Below are positions 9,240-17,750 of a DNA stretch of 64,000 nucleotides, piece by piece (within the stretch, counting starts at the first letter, position 1; each line of letters begins with the position of its first letter). Under the pieces are notes generated by a model, which was not told the DNA's origin, searched no databases, and saw only the letters and a program-made list of their open reading frames with translations. The position numbers and the translations under genes were made by a program. Origin of the DNA: Leuconostoc miyukkimchii (GTDB lineage Bacteria > Bacillota > Bacilli > Lactobacillales > Lactobacillaceae); the NCBI RefSeq assembly GCF_019656055.1, contig NZ_BPKY01000003.1, positions 124,001-188,000 on the forward strand. Direction: 5' to 3'.

Positions 9240-10202
9240 CTAATTCATATAAAATATACCAGCAACAGCTACAATGGCAGATAAAATCCAAAACAACGTA
9301 CCAATTTGCCATTCACTCCAGCCAAATTTTTCAAATGAATGATGTATCGGAGCCATTGGAAATATACGTTTATGCCAAAAATGATAACCAACTGTTTGAA
9401 TAATGACTGATAGCGTTTCAATGACAAAAATTAATCCGAACCACAATAATGAAAAAGGTACACCAAGTAAAATAGATTCAATTGCCAAACCAGCACCCAA
9501 AGCTAATGACCCAGTATCCCCCATAAATATCTTTGCTTTAGGTTTATTAAAAATTAGGAAGCCTATCAACGCACCAATAACCGAGAAATTAAAAATAACT
9601 AACGTTTGGTTATGCATATTCATGGCTAATACTGTATATGCTGAATAAACAATGATACTTATTCCAGCCAACAGACCATCCAAACCATCGGTTAAATTCG
9701 TAGCATTAGACCAACCAACAAGCCAAAACCATAAGAAAATAAAGTAGAAAATACCAAGATTAAAAGTACCAAACATCGGAATATAGAGTGTAAACGGGAC
9801 GTGTCCTAGCCACATAATTATCATAATTAGTGCTGCACTCATTGTTTGTGCTACAAGCTTTGGCTTGAAAGCAAAGCCATCATCTGCATGATTAATTAAT
9901 TTTAATGTATCGTCAATGCCACCAATGAGTGCATAAGCTAAGAATGCAACGACTGGCAGGCCGACTGCCATAATACCCTGCCAACCATTATAAACGCCAC
10001 CACCAATTAATGCACTCAACGATGCAGCTACAACAAAAAGTGCGCCACCCATGCTTGGTGTACCGGACTTTGACTGATGATCTGGGCCCAACTTACGAAT
10101 AACAGCTTGTTCTTTAGATTGTTTTAAAAACTTAATCAAAAATGGCATGAAAATAACCGTTACAATCATAGCCCGAGCTAAGGCCCATAAATTTTCAGAC
10201 AT
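9240..10202 (-). CDS. mraY: MraY, phospho-MurNAc-pentapeptide transferase
   Basis: 320 aa polytopic membrane enzyme with about ten hydrophobic segments; transfers phospho-MurNAc-pentapeptide to undecaprenyl phosphate (lipid I). Family motifs: GTPSMGG, the DD pair in GIDDTLKL, NATNLTDGLDGL and FMGDTGSLALGA, plus the HHSFEKFGWSE segment. It lies directly downstream of the septal penicillin-binding protein. Confidence 0.98.
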   Translation of the reverse strand: MSENLWALARAMIVTVIFMPFLIKFLKQSKEQAVIRKLGPDHQSKSGTPSMGGALFVVAASLSALIGGGVYNGWQGIMAVGLPVVAFLAYALIGGIDDTLKLINHADDGFAFKPKLVAQTMSAALIMIIMWLGHVPFTLYIPMFGTFNLGIFYFIFLWFWLVGWSNATNLTDGLDGLLAGISIIVYSAYTVLAMNMHNQTLVIFNFSVIGALIGFLIFNKPKAKIFMGDTGSLALGAGLAIESILLGVPFSLLWFGLIFVIETLSVIIQTVGYHFWHKRIFPMAPIHHSFEKFGWSEWQIGTLFWILSAIVAVAGIFYMN

Positions 10203-10211
10203 GTTTTTTAC

Positions 10212-12392
10212 CTACTTCTTCTCTTTTAATGTGATGCCTACAGGCGTATTTTTAACTACCAACTGATCTTTAGCAACCGTCTGTCCAGATATAAATCCAG
10301 ATCCTGACCATGTTAATTTAAAACCGACCTCTTTAGCAACAGATTGCGCATCTGTTAAACTCCAACCTGTCATGTCAGGCAAATGAGTGTTACCTTTAGC
10401 TTTTATAATTATAAGTTGGTTTGTTAATGACTTTTGATCAGGTAACAGTGATTGACTACTTATTTTTCCAGTTGAACCAATAACTGCAGTTCTAAATCCA
10501 GCTTTAGCCAATACTTGCGTAGCATCTTTTATTGATTTTCCAACCACATTTGGTACAGTTTGTTTCGTTGTTTTAGATTTTACAGCACTATCACTATTAT
10601 TTAAAGCTTGGAGCATCAACGGCTGAAATACTTTATTCATAGTTGTCTGAATTGTTGGATCTGGAAATACCTTGGGTTGTTTGACCGCCATATAAAAAAT
10701 ATATTTTGGATTTTTCTCTGGTGCTAAAACCATCACAGAATGGATTGCATTGTTTAAACCTTGTAAATATTGTCCCTTCTCAGATACTTGAGCAGTTCCA
10801 GTTTTAGCCGCAATTTGATATCCAAATGGACGCAAATCAAATTCTTTGGCAGTACCGGTTTCTTGATTAACAACATCAATCATATCTTTTCTAACTTGCT
10901 GAGCTGTACTTGCTTTGATAGGTCGTGCAACATTTTCTGTTTTTCCTTGCTGAACAATTGCACCATTTGCAGGATTAACTACTTTATCAACGAAATACGG
11001 TTTAACTTCACGTCCGTCATTAGCAATAGCTGAAAATGCTTGAATCATTTGCAATGGTGTGACACTAATTCCCTGGCCATACGCCGTATTAGCTTGATCA
11101 ATAGGATAATTAAACGATATAATTCCAGGTTCTTCTTCGTTCAACCCAGAATTAGTAGATTGTAAGAAACCAAATTTTTCTAAGTATTTACGCCAAGTTG
11201 CCGAACCCATTTGCTGTTCCGTTCGTGCAAAAGCAACGTTTGATGAACGCCAAAATCCTTCTCGATAGGTCAACATACCTTGATCTTGACCAAAAGCATC
11301 GACAACTTTTTTACCGTCTATTAGTAACGTACCAGATTGATAGGTATCCTCTGGGTGCCAGTTACCAGTATCAATGGCGGCAGCCAAGGTAATGCCCTTC
11401 ATTGTTGAACCAGGCTCAAACGCACCTTGAGATAATAGATTTGACCATATTTCTGGATTAATTGGCTTGCTATTTGGATTAAAATTGGGACGTTGTGTAG
11501 CTGCAACAATTCGTCCAGTTTTAGCTTCCATCAGAACACCAACAGTGGCCTTGGCCTGTGTTGATTTAAACAAAGTATCCATTCGAGTTTCAAGAGTGTT
11601 TTGAAGCGAATCATCTAGGGTCAGATAGACATCATTACCATTTTCAACAGTTGTACTGTCTTGTATATTTTCTACCTGACCATCATATTTTTTAATGCCA
11701 TCCTTTCCCGCCAACGTTTTGTTCTCAGATGCTTCTATTCCCATGAAACCAACTTGTTTAGATTGCCCAGTTTTTTGATCATCATCTGTTGTCATGGCAC
11801 CTATTAGATGTGACGCCATACTATCATTGGGATATACACGTGAAGGACGTGGCGTAAAATTGATACCAGGTAAATCTAACGCTCTTATTTTTTTATATTG
11901 ATCAATACTCAGATTTCTACTGGCTTGAGTTTTTTTAGAGATGAACTCAACTTGATAAGCCTTTGTCTCTAAACGGTCTAGTATTTCTTTTTGATCCATG
12001 TTGATTACTTTACTGAGTTTTTCAGCAGTTAATTCTTTATCAATTACGTGACCTGAACCATTAATATATTTACCGGTTTTAGTATCCTTCACACGTGCTA
12101 CTTTTTTATCCAACACAGCATACATGTCGTAAACCGTCGTATTATCTGCTAAGACTTGTCCATTGGCATCATAAATTTTACCGCGACTTGCCGGGACAAT
12201 TTGATTGGCCATAAATGCACGACGCGTTGCATCATTTAAATTATGGCCATCAACAGAACCACTGGCGATAATAAAAAGACGCACCCCAAGTCCTAAAGTC
12301 ACAAGCACAATTGCGCCTAACAATATCACGCCAAATATTTTGGCGTTTTTTGTGACTTTTTTATTTGGTATCCGTCTCACTATATTTTTCAT
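10212..12392 (-). CDS. ftsI: Septal class B penicillin-binding protein with two PASTA domains (PBP2x/FtsI type)
   Basis: 726 aa. One transmembrane helix (~21-42), an N-terminal pedestal (~60-245), a transpeptidase domain with STMK at 329-332, SSN at 383-385 and KTGT at 530-533, then two C-terminal PASTA domains (~611-668 and ~669-726). It cross-links septal peptidoglycan; the PASTA repeats are those of the PBP2x/PBP2B group. It lies 2 nt after ftsL and before mraY. The symbol could also be pbpX or pbp2B depending on convention. Confidence 0.95.
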   Translation of the reverse strand: MKNIVRRIPNKKVTKNAKIFGVILLGAIVLVTLGLGVRLFIIASGSVDGHNLNDATRRAFMANQIVPASRGKIYDANGQVLADNTTVYDMYAVLDKKVARVKDTKTGKYINGSGHVIDKELTAEKLSKVINMDQKEILDRLETKAYQVEFISKKTQASRNLSIDQYKKIRALDLPGINFTPRPSRVYPNDSMASHLIGAMTTDDDQKTGQSKQVGFMGIEASENKTLAGKDGIKKYDGQVENIQDSTTVENGNDVYLTLDDSLQNTLETRMDTLFKSTQAKATVGVLMEAKTGRIVAATQRPNFNPNSKPINPEIWSNLLSQGAFEPGSTMKGITLAAAIDTGNWHPEDTYQSGTLLIDGKKVVDAFGQDQGMLTYREGFWRSSNVAFARTEQQMGSATWRKYLEKFGFLQSTNSGLNEEEPGIISFNYPIDQANTAYGQGISVTPLQMIQAFSAIANDGREVKPYFVDKVVNPANGAIVQQGKTENVARPIKASTAQQVRKDMIDVVNQETGTAKEFDLRPFGYQIAAKTGTAQVSEKGQYLQGLNNAIHSVMVLAPEKNPKYIFYMAVKQPKVFPDPTIQTTMNKVFQPLMLQALNNSDSAVKSKTTKQTVPNVVGKSIKDATQVLAKAGFRTAVIGSTGKISSQSLLPDQKSLTNQLIIIKAKGNTHLPDMTGWSLTDAQSVAKEVGFKLTWSGSGFISGQTVAKDQLVVKNTPVGITLKEKK

Positions 12393-12394
12393 AA

Positions 12395-12751
12395 TTATTG
12401 GTTAATATTTCTAACATTGTTATCCGACAATGTCATATTATATTTTTTTGCAACCTCATCTAGATTTTTTTTACTTGTCTTGCTTTGGATGTCACTCCGT
12501 AAAGCATTGTTTGCCTCTTTTGTCGTCTCTGTTTCTGATTGCATAGTTGCCATATCTGATCGTGCAGCATTCGTTTGCATACTAGAAAACACTACACCAA
12601 TCATTAATACCATAATGACAACCGAAACAAAGGTCACCATCAGTTGTTCTTTTCTAGTCCAACGTGCGGCCTTATATTTAATACGTGTTTTCGGCTGCGT
12701 TAACGGTAATGCTTCAGCTGCCGTTGAATAATGATATACGTTTTGTGCCAT
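12395..12751 (-). CDS. ftsL: Cell division protein FtsL
   Basis: 118 aa bitopic protein: cytoplasmic basic N-terminus, one transmembrane helix (~37-57), and a short extracellular coiled coil (~62-105). Sequence conservation is low in this family, so the call rests on topology, size and position between rsmH and the septal PBP. Partner of DivIC and DivIB. Confidence 0.9.
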   Translation of the reverse strand: MAQNVYHYSTAAEALPLTQPKTRIKYKAARWTRKEQLMVTFVSVVIMVLMIGVVFSSMQTNAARSDMATMQSETETTKEANNALRSDIQSKTSKKNLDEVAKKYNMTLSDNNVRNINQ

Positions 12752-12762
12752 GACTAAAGCTC

Positions 12763-13710
12763 CTAATAATTTTTGCGTTCAATACCACGTAACTTAGCAG
12801 ACTGAGACCTATGATTATGTATCATTTCATTTTCACTTGGCAAAATGGGTTTGCGTGTGAGTAAAGTATAATCTGCTTCAAATTGTCCTGGCAGCACCGG
12901 TAAACCGACTGGTAAATCTGGTGTTGTAGCACGTTCACGAAACATCTGCTTAACTAATCGGTCCTCAAGTGATTGAAATGTAATTGCACTAATTCGACCA
13001 TTTGGTGCAAGCAAATCAAGCGCCTGTGTTAAAGAATCCTCTAATGCTTTTAATTCATCGTTGACAGCTATACGTAACGCTTGAAATGTTCTTTTGGCTG
13101 GGTGTCCGCCCTTGCGACGTGCTGGTGCTGGAATTGCCTCTTTTATGATGTCAACCAATTCAAATGTTGTGTTAATCGGAGCGTTCTCACGATGCTGTTC
13201 AATTTTACGTGCAATTTGTTTTGGAAATCTGTCTTCTCCATATCGGCTTAATATACGTAAAAGATCATTAAACGGCCATTCATTAACAATTGTTTTGGCT
13301 GTCAACGTTTGACGTTGATCCATTCGCATATCAAGATCAGCATCATAATTATAGCTAAAACCACGCTGCCCATCATCAAATTGTACAGAGCTCACACCTA
13401 AATCATAAACAATTCCGTCAACTTGAGTGATGCCACGCTCTTCTAAAGCCGCTGTTAACGTTCGAAAATTTTGATGAATCAAAACGAGCTTACCAGCTGT
13501 AATTTCATCAGCATATTGTTCCTGATTATATTGTATTGCCGTGTCATCTTGATCAAAACTAAACAGTGTGCCTGTCGTTAACTGTTTAAGAATTTCACCA
13601 GTATGACCACCCCCGCCTAAAGTTGCATCAACGTAATTACCATCATGTTTTATTTTAAGTAATTCAATTGCTTCTTTTAAGAGTACTGTGACATGTTCAA
13701 ATTCAGTCAT
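12763..13710 (-). CDS. rsmH: 16S rRNA (cytosine1402-N4)-methyltransferase RsmH
   Basis: 315 aa SAM-dependent methyltransferase (formerly MraW) modifying C1402 in the ribosomal P site. The SAM loop [14 protein letters not shown] is near residue 28; [19 protein letters not shown] and the C-terminal [16 protein letters not shown] are family signatures. Second gene of the dcw cluster, 18 nt after mraZ. Confidence 0.97.
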   Translation of the reverse strand: MTEFEHVTVLLKEAIELLKIKHDGNYVDATLGGGGHTGEILKQLTTGTLFSFDQDDTAIQYNQEQYADEITAGKLVLIHQNFRTLTAALEERGITQVDGIVYDLGVSSVQFDDGQRGFSYNYDADLDMRMDQRQTLTAKTIVNEWPFNDLLRILSRYGEDRFPKQIARKIEQHRENAPINTTFELVDIIKEAIPAPARRKGGHPAKRTFQALRIAVNDELKALEDSLTQALDLLAPNGRISAITFQSLEDRLVKQMFRERATTPDLPVGLPVLPGQFEADYTLLTRKPILPSENEMIHNHRSQSAKLRGIERKNY

Positions 13711-13728
13711 GAAATTTTATCCTTTTAA

Positions 13729-14160
13729 CTAGAAGTCGAAATCAACTAGTCCCTCTGCAATATCATCAAAATCGTTAGCTGTGGCAAGTGTGTAATCATG
13801 CCAATTTTCTGAACTCCAAATTTCAAATGAATCACCAGATCCAGTTACGGTTACACTTTTTTCCAACCCAGCATAGTCTTTTAAATTAGAAGGTATGATA
13901 ATTCGGCCTTGCTTATCAATTTCTGCTTCCATCGCACCTGCCAGAACAAACCGTTTAAACTGTCGTGCTTCTTTTTTACCCAAAGGTAATTGATTGAGTT
14001 GTTCTTCTAATTTTTCCCAAACAGATATTGGCATAGCACGTAATGCATGTTCCATCCAACGCGTTACAATAAATTTATCACCTAATTGATTACGAAATTT
14101 TGCAGGAATAATAAGTCGCCCTTTTGCATCGAGCGTATGTGAATATTCGCCCATAAACAT
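13729..14160 (-). CDS. mraZ: Transcriptional regulator MraZ
   Basis: 143 aa with the two tandem SpoVT/AbrB-like MraZ repeats (GEYSHTLDAKGRLIIPAKFR near residues 4-23 and EAEIDKQGRIIIPSNLK near 76-92). MraZ binds repeats upstream of its own operon and tunes the dcw cluster. I place the start at ATG 14160 (MFMGEYSH...): GGAGG at 14173-14169 is correctly spaced, whereas the in-frame ATG at 14175 overlaps that ribosome binding site. Three phased GTGG repeats lie 36-65 nt upstream. Confidence 0.96.
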   Translation of the reverse strand: MFMGEYSHTLDAKGRLIIPAKFRNQLGDKFIVTRWMEHALRAMPISVWEKLEEQLNQLPLGKKEARQFKRFVLAGAMEAEIDKQGRIIIPSNLKDYAGLEKSVTVTGSGDSFEIWSSENWHDYTLATANDFDDIAEGLVDFDF

Positions 14161-14195
14161 AGGGACCACCTCCATTAAAAATTCTATACTACTAA

Positions 14196-14225
14196 TTTAC
14201 CACATTTCTCCACTTCCCTCCACTC
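14196..14225 (-). promoter_or_regulatory. MraZ-box: three 10-bp direct repeats
   Basis: On the minus strand three adjacent 10-mers read GAGTGGAGGG, AAGTGGAGAA and ATGTGGTAAA, so GTGG recurs at exactly 10-bp spacing (14223, 14213, 14203). This matches the known layout of MraZ operators, short G-rich direct repeats about one helical turn apart in front of mraZ. A possible -10 (TATAGAAT) follows at 14188-14181, so the repeats would overlap the -35 region. Autoregulation is inferred. Confidence 0.8.
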
Positions 14226-14252
14226 AATTATCAATTTGTCACAATTTAGTAA

Positions 14253-14316
14253 ATTTTAATACATATAAAAAGACTGCTTCCCATCTAGAAAACAGTCTTT
14301 TTATATGTATTAAAAT
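14253..14316. terminator. Bidirectional terminator with 24-bp perfect arms
   Basis: Arms 14253-14276 and 14293-14316 are perfect reverse complements with a 16-nt loop. The core is AAAAAGACTG / CAGTCTTTTT, i.e. an A tract and a T tract, so it can terminate in either direction; an ATTTTAATACATAT extension on both sides makes it unusually long. It contains the stop codon of the upstream DUF3397 gene and separates it from the mraZ promoter. Confidence 0.88.
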
Positions 14317-14657
14317 GAGTGGTAGAGTAACCCAAAAATTGTCACACTGATCAGTAACACGATACTAAGCAAGCCACTCCATTGCCAATACTTGTGCCAA
14401 AATGCTCGCCAATGCCACTTGTTATGAAGTAAAAACCATGATAAAATAATTCCCACAAAACACCACGCTAGCAATAGCCAGAAAATCCAACTTACACCAA
14501 ATCTGTAACCCATGGTAAAATGTAATATCAGCCAAAGTGGTACCACAATAATATCTAACGTACTAATTTTATATTCACCAAAACGTGTCCATCTATTTAA
14601 ACCCAAAACGAACAAAACAATAATTACGGCACCTATTGGCCAGAACCACCATTGCAT
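14310..14657 (-). CDS. DUF3397-like small membrane protein
   Basis: 115 aa with four predicted transmembrane helices (about 5-20, 33-50, 54-76 and 92-111) and many Trp residues. Size, topology and location immediately upstream of mraZ match the DUF3397 family found next to the division cluster in lactobacilli. No catalytic motif is visible and the function is unknown. Its stop codon lies inside the terminator arm. It is transcribed divergently from a DUF4044-like gene. Confidence 0.75.
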   Translation of the reverse strand: MQWWFWPIGAVIIVLFVLGLNRWTRFGEYKISTLDIIVVPLWLILHFTMGYRFGVSWIFWLLLAWCFVGIILSWFLLHNKWHWRAFWHKYWQWSGLLSIVLLISVTIFGLLYHSF

Positions 14658-14759
14658 AACTTTACCTCATTTATACCTATCTGTCTTAATAAGATTACCC
14701 GACCTCAGCGAAAAAGGCAAGATTAAAAGTATTGAAGTGGTAATTTCAATTGCGCACAT

Positions 14760-14797
14760 TATCATAATAAGTTGCCCATGGACTACTTATTATGATA
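14760..14797. promoter_or_regulatory. Perfect 13-bp inverted repeat between divergent genes
   Basis: TATCATAATAAGT (14760-14772) and ACTTATTATGATA (14785-14797) are exact reverse complements around a 12-nt spacer that itself contains CCATGG. The element lies between the DUF3397 and DUF4044 genes, only 33 nt before the latter's ATG. TATGAT in each arm could act as a -10 on either strand. It has no run of T and is unlikely to be a terminator; an operator or symmetrical divergent promoter is inferred. Confidence 0.5.
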
Positions 14798-14829
14798 CAC
14801 TATTTTTTAATGACAAAATGAGGTGTATC

Positions 14830-15036
14830 ATGACAGATGAACAAAAATTACGGCCTTCTAATACCAAACTACAGGCAGAAATTGACGCAAAATTAGCGCA
14901 ACATCGTATGCCAAAATCTAAGAAAAAGCCACGTACTCGAATTGAAAAGATGACGCTAGTGATGTCTTGGGTCATGGTTGTTTTAATGGTTGGTAGTGTT
15001 TTCTACGCTGCAGTTAGCGCGTTAGGTTGGATGTAA
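14830..15036 (+). CDS. DUF4044-like small membrane protein
   Basis: 68 aa. The start ATG at 14830 is chosen because AGGTG lies just upstream and an upstream in-frame extension has no such support. The N-terminal ~42 residues are polar and basic (MPKSKKKPRTRIEK), followed by one transmembrane helix (~44-64) ending in GWM. This resembles DUF4044 proteins of lactobacilli, small single-pass proteins of unknown function. It is followed by a strong bidirectional terminator. Confidence 0.7.
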   Translation: MTDEQKLRPSNTKLQAEIDAKLAQHRMPKSKKKPRTRIEKMTLVMSWVMVVLMVGSVFYAAVSALGWM

Positions 15037-15049
15037 TTAATTTATACTA

Positions 15050-15101
15050 TTAAAAAATAACACCCCCGTGAGTAATTGTTCACGGGGGTGTTATTTTTTA
15101 A
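15050..15101. terminator. Bidirectional terminator between convergent genes
   Basis: Perfect 20-bp arms (15051-15070 and 15081-15100; core CACCCCCGTG / CACGGGGGTG) flanked by A6 and T6 tracts. It serves the DUF4044 gene on the plus strand and yloV on the minus strand. Confidence 0.92.
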
Positions 15102-15116
15102 TCTAACAATATTTAA

Positions 15117-16817
15117 CTATTCCACAGCAATCAAGAATGGATATAATGGTTGTTTACCATTATGAATTTCAATCTCTAATTCGTCATCCAATGCTAAAAT
15201 AGCTTCTTCAAGTTTTTTAGCATCTTTTTCCTTGGCGTTCTCACCAAATATAATTGTCACGATTTCAGATTCATCATCAATCATTTTAGATACAGATTGC
15301 GTTGCGGCATCCAATAAACGCTTGGCCACCACTTCAATACCAGAATCCAAAATACCCATCCAGTCACCGTGTTTAATTTCTATATCATTTAGAGTCGTAT
15401 CTCTCACTGCTTGTGTAATTTGAGCAGATTTGACATCTGCCATCATCGATGACATATCATCAGCAATGTTTGACAAATCTGCTTCTGGATTATATCCCAT
15501 CATCGCTGTCAAACCTTGTTGAATGGTACGTGATTTAACAACACGTACTGGTATATCAACTAACTCAGCTGCCTGCTCAGCTGCCATAAAAATATTTGAA
15601 TTGTTAGGTAAAATAATAGCCTGCTTAGCACCTGTAGCTTGTATGGCATCTACTATGTCAGATGTGGCAGGATTCATTGTTTGTCCCCCAGAAATAACTG
15701 TATGGACACCTAAACTTTTGAATAACTCGGCAATTCCTTCACCTGCAGCAATAGTAATCACTGCAGTATCAGAAGCAGGTAACGTTGCAGCAGCCAACTT
15801 AGACAACTGTACTTCTTCTGTCCGCTGTTTATCAATCACAGCTTGTTGCTGATCTCTCATGTTGTCAACTTTAACTTTTACTAAGGAACCAAAATGCGTG
15901 CCCCAACTAATAACTTCGCCGGGGTTTTCTGTATGAACATGAACCTTTACAATTTCATCGTCATTAATGACAAGTAACGAATCACCTAACTTTGCTAAAT
16001 GATCGTAAAAGGCTTCATAATCAAACTCATGATCATAAGTCGTGCCTTTTGCAATTTGCACCATAATTTCCGTGCAATACCCATATTCAATGTCACTAGG
16101 ATTCAATGTACTGTTAGCTTGTGCACCAGCATGTAGTTCTTTTACCATTTGATCTAATTCAGCGTTATCAGGTGTTTTAAGATCTTCTTCGCTAAAGTCG
16201 CCACTCAACACCTGATAAAAGGCTTTTAAAACGAAGACAAGCCCTTGACCACCAGAATCCACTACACCCACTTGCTTTAGTACTGGCAATAGATCAGGCG
16301 TTGAATCTAAAGCAATTTGAGCTGACTCAGTTACAGCAGACATCAGTTCAATTAGATCATCTGTCTCGTCTGCAACTTTATTGGCCCTTGAGGCCGCTTC
16401 ACGAATAACAGTTAAAATTGTTCCCTCTGTTGGTTTCATAACAGACTTATAGGCAACTTGAGCACCCGACATCAATGCGTCAGCCAAATCACGCGCTGAT
16501 AATGTTTCTTTACCTACTACTGAATTAGAAAAACCACGGAAAATTTGTGATAAGATAACACCAGAGTTTCCACGTGCTCCCATCAATAGACCCTTAGAGG
16601 TTGCTTTGGCTAATGTTCCAATATCTGTTTCCAACGCATCACGTTCATACTGAGCACCACTTGCCATAGACAAACTCATATTAGTTCCGGTATCACCATC
16701 TGGTACAGGAAAAACATTTAATTTATTAATTGTATCCGCGTTTGCGGCTAACGCTGCTGCTGCTGCGTTAATCATCTTACCAAATTCAACATTGGTAATT
16801 GTCGTAATCTTAGTCAT
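15117..16817 (-). CDS. fakA: YloV/FakA-like DAK2-domain protein (fatty acid kinase ATP-binding subunit)
   Basis: 566 aa. The N-terminal ~200 residues are a DhaL/DAK2 kinase domain with the nucleotide/Mg motif FPVPDGDTGTNMSLSM near residue 35 and GARGNSGVILSQIFRGF; the C-terminus is the conserved FakA/YloV module. In the fatty acid kinase system FakA supplies ATP-binding activity to a FakB (DegV-type) lipid carrier; no fakB is in the window. Start ATG 16817 is chosen because AGGAG precedes it and the homologous N-terminus begins there. It lies 7 nt after yloU, the usual Firmicutes pair. Confidence 0.93.
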   Translation of the reverse strand: MTKITTITNVEFGKMINAAAAALAANADTINKLNVFPVPDGDTGTNMSLSMASGAQYERDALETDIGTLAKATSKGLLMGARGNSGVILSQIFRGFSNSVVGKETLSARDLADALMSGAQVAYKSVMKPTEGTILTVIREAASRANKVADETDDLIELMSAVTESAQIALDSTPDLLPVLKQVGVVDSGGQGLVFVLKAFYQVLSGDFSEEDLKTPDNAELDQMVKELHAGAQANSTLNPSDIEYGYCTEIMVQIAKGTTYDHEFDYEAFYDHLAKLGDSLLVINDDEIVKVHVHTENPGEVISWGTHFGSLVKVKVDNMRDQQQAVIDKQRTEEVQLSKLAAATLPASDTAVITIAAGEGIAELFKSLGVHTVISGGQTMNPATSDIVDAIQATGAKQAIILPNNSNIFMAAEQAAELVDIPVRVVKSRTIQQGLTAMMGYNPEADLSNIADDMSSMMADVKSAQITQAVRDTTLNDIEIKHGDWMGILDSGIEVVAKRLLDAATQSVSKMIDDESEIVTIIFGENAKEKDAKKLEEAILALDDELEIEIHNGKQPLYPFLIAVE

Positions 16818-16824
16818 GATACTC

Positions 16825-17184
16825 CTAGTCCGTAACGCGAACACCTTGAACAATCACATTAACTTCCGTTGCGTGAATGCCGAGCAATGCGTCGAGATTA
16901 TATCTTACTTTGCCTTGAACTGATTTAGAAATTTCTGATAATTTTGTACCGTATTGCGCAACTAAATAAACATCTACACTCACACCATTTTCTTCTTGAT
17001 GAATGACAACACCCTTGGCATAATTCTCACGATTCAAAATTTGATTCATACCATCCCGAAACGTTGCCTTAGAAGCCATACCTACAACACCTGGATTTTC
17101 AATGGCAGAACCACCAACAATTATTGCGATAACATCATTTTCGATTGTAATGTCACCATTTCTAGTTTTAATTTTAATTGCCAT
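16825..17184 (-). CDS. yloU: Asp23/Gls24 family protein YloU
   Basis: 119 aa with the Asp23 core (IKTRNGDITIENDVIAIIVGG ... VQGKVRYNLDALLGIHATEVNVIVQGV, split across the protein). Family members are abundant envelope-associated proteins; the YloU type is paired with yloV. The homologous N-terminus begins at ATG 17184 (MAIKIK), but no Shine-Dalgarno sequence precedes it. A perfect AAGGAGG lies instead at 17306-17300 in a ~130-nt leader. Confidence 0.9.
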   Translation of the reverse strand: MAIKIKTRNGDITIENDVIAIIVGGSAIENPGVVGMASKATFRDGMNQILNRENYAKGVVIHQEENGVSVDVYLVAQYGTKLSEISKSVQGKVRYNLDALLGIHATEVNVIVQGVRVTD

Positions 17185-17288
17185 AATGTTTAAAACACTA
17201 ACCAAGATAAAATCCAAATTCAAATATGATTACTCGAAAACAACCATACTCGCTTTGCTCTTAACTATATATTTGAGAGCTACTTAAG

Positions 17289-17330
17289 TTAATGCATTTC
17301 CTCCTTGAAAGGTTTACTAGTATTATTTTA
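17289..17330 (-). promoter_or_regulatory. yloU leader: promoter-like element, strong SD and two-codon ORF
   Basis: On the minus strand TGTTAAAAT (about 17332-17324) resembles an extended -10. Downstream is a perfect AAGGAGG (17306-17300) followed after 2 nt by ATG CAT TAA (17297-17289). The nearest long ORF, yloU, starts 103 nt after the Shine-Dalgarno with none of its own. A further ATG in the leader, in frame with yloU, reaches a stop after five codons. A regulatory or decayed leader is inferred. Confidence 0.4.
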
Positions 17331-17377
17331 ACATATTTCACAACTAAACGTATTTGGGCAACTGGCCCAATTTGATA

Positions 17378-17401
17378 TAAAAAAACCACCAAAGTGGTGG
17401 T
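17378..17401 (-). terminator. rpmB terminator
   Basis: Minus strand: ACCACCA - CTT - TGGTGGT hairpin (17401-17385) directly followed by a T7 run. It is positioned after rpmB and before yloU. Confidence 0.88.
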
Positions 17402-17461
17402 CAACTTATGTTAGTTGTACGAGATACGTTATTCTAATACAACTCTAAACGTATTACTCGT

Positions 17462-17662
17462 TTATACGCGCTCGATAGTACCAGTTTTTAATCCAGACTT
17501 CAAAGTACGCGCTGATAAGTAAACTTTCTTTGCGGGCGCACCATTAATTTTAACAGTCACCTTTTGCAAGTTTGGCTTCCAGCTACGACGACTTGAGTTC
17601 AACGCGTGTGAACGTTGGTTACCAAAACGTGTGCGTGCGCCTGTAATAGCATCTTTTGCCAT
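17462..17662 (-). CDS. rpmB: 50S ribosomal protein L28
   Basis: 66 aa basic protein. [20 protein letters not shown] at the start and [22 protein letters not shown] are L28 signatures; no zinc-binding cysteines are present, so it is the Cys-less form. Start ATG 17662 is supported by AAGGAGG 7 nt upstream; an in-frame upstream start would run through that site. It is monocistronic, with its own promoter and terminator. Confidence 0.97.
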   Translation of the reverse strand: MAKDAITGARTRFGNQRSHALNSSRRSWKPNLQKVTVKINGAPAKKVYLSARTLKSGLKTGTIERV

Positions 17663-17720
17663 GTTCGACCCTCCTTTTCGAGCCAATATTTTAAAAAAGC
17701 TCTTTCTACAACATTAGTAA

Positions 17721-17749
17721 ATTTTACCAGATTAACGGCACTTTAGCAA
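17721..17749 (-). promoter_or_regulatory. rpmB promoter
   Basis: Minus strand: TTGCTA (17749-17744), 17-bp spacer, TAAAAT (17726-17721); the start codon follows about 60 nt downstream. It is a good sigma-A match. Confidence 0.75.
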
Positions 17750-17750
17750 G

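Noticed and set aside
14161-14175. Upstream ATG as mraZ start
   Set aside because: It overlaps GGAGG that serves ATG 14160, and the family N-terminus begins at MFMGEY.
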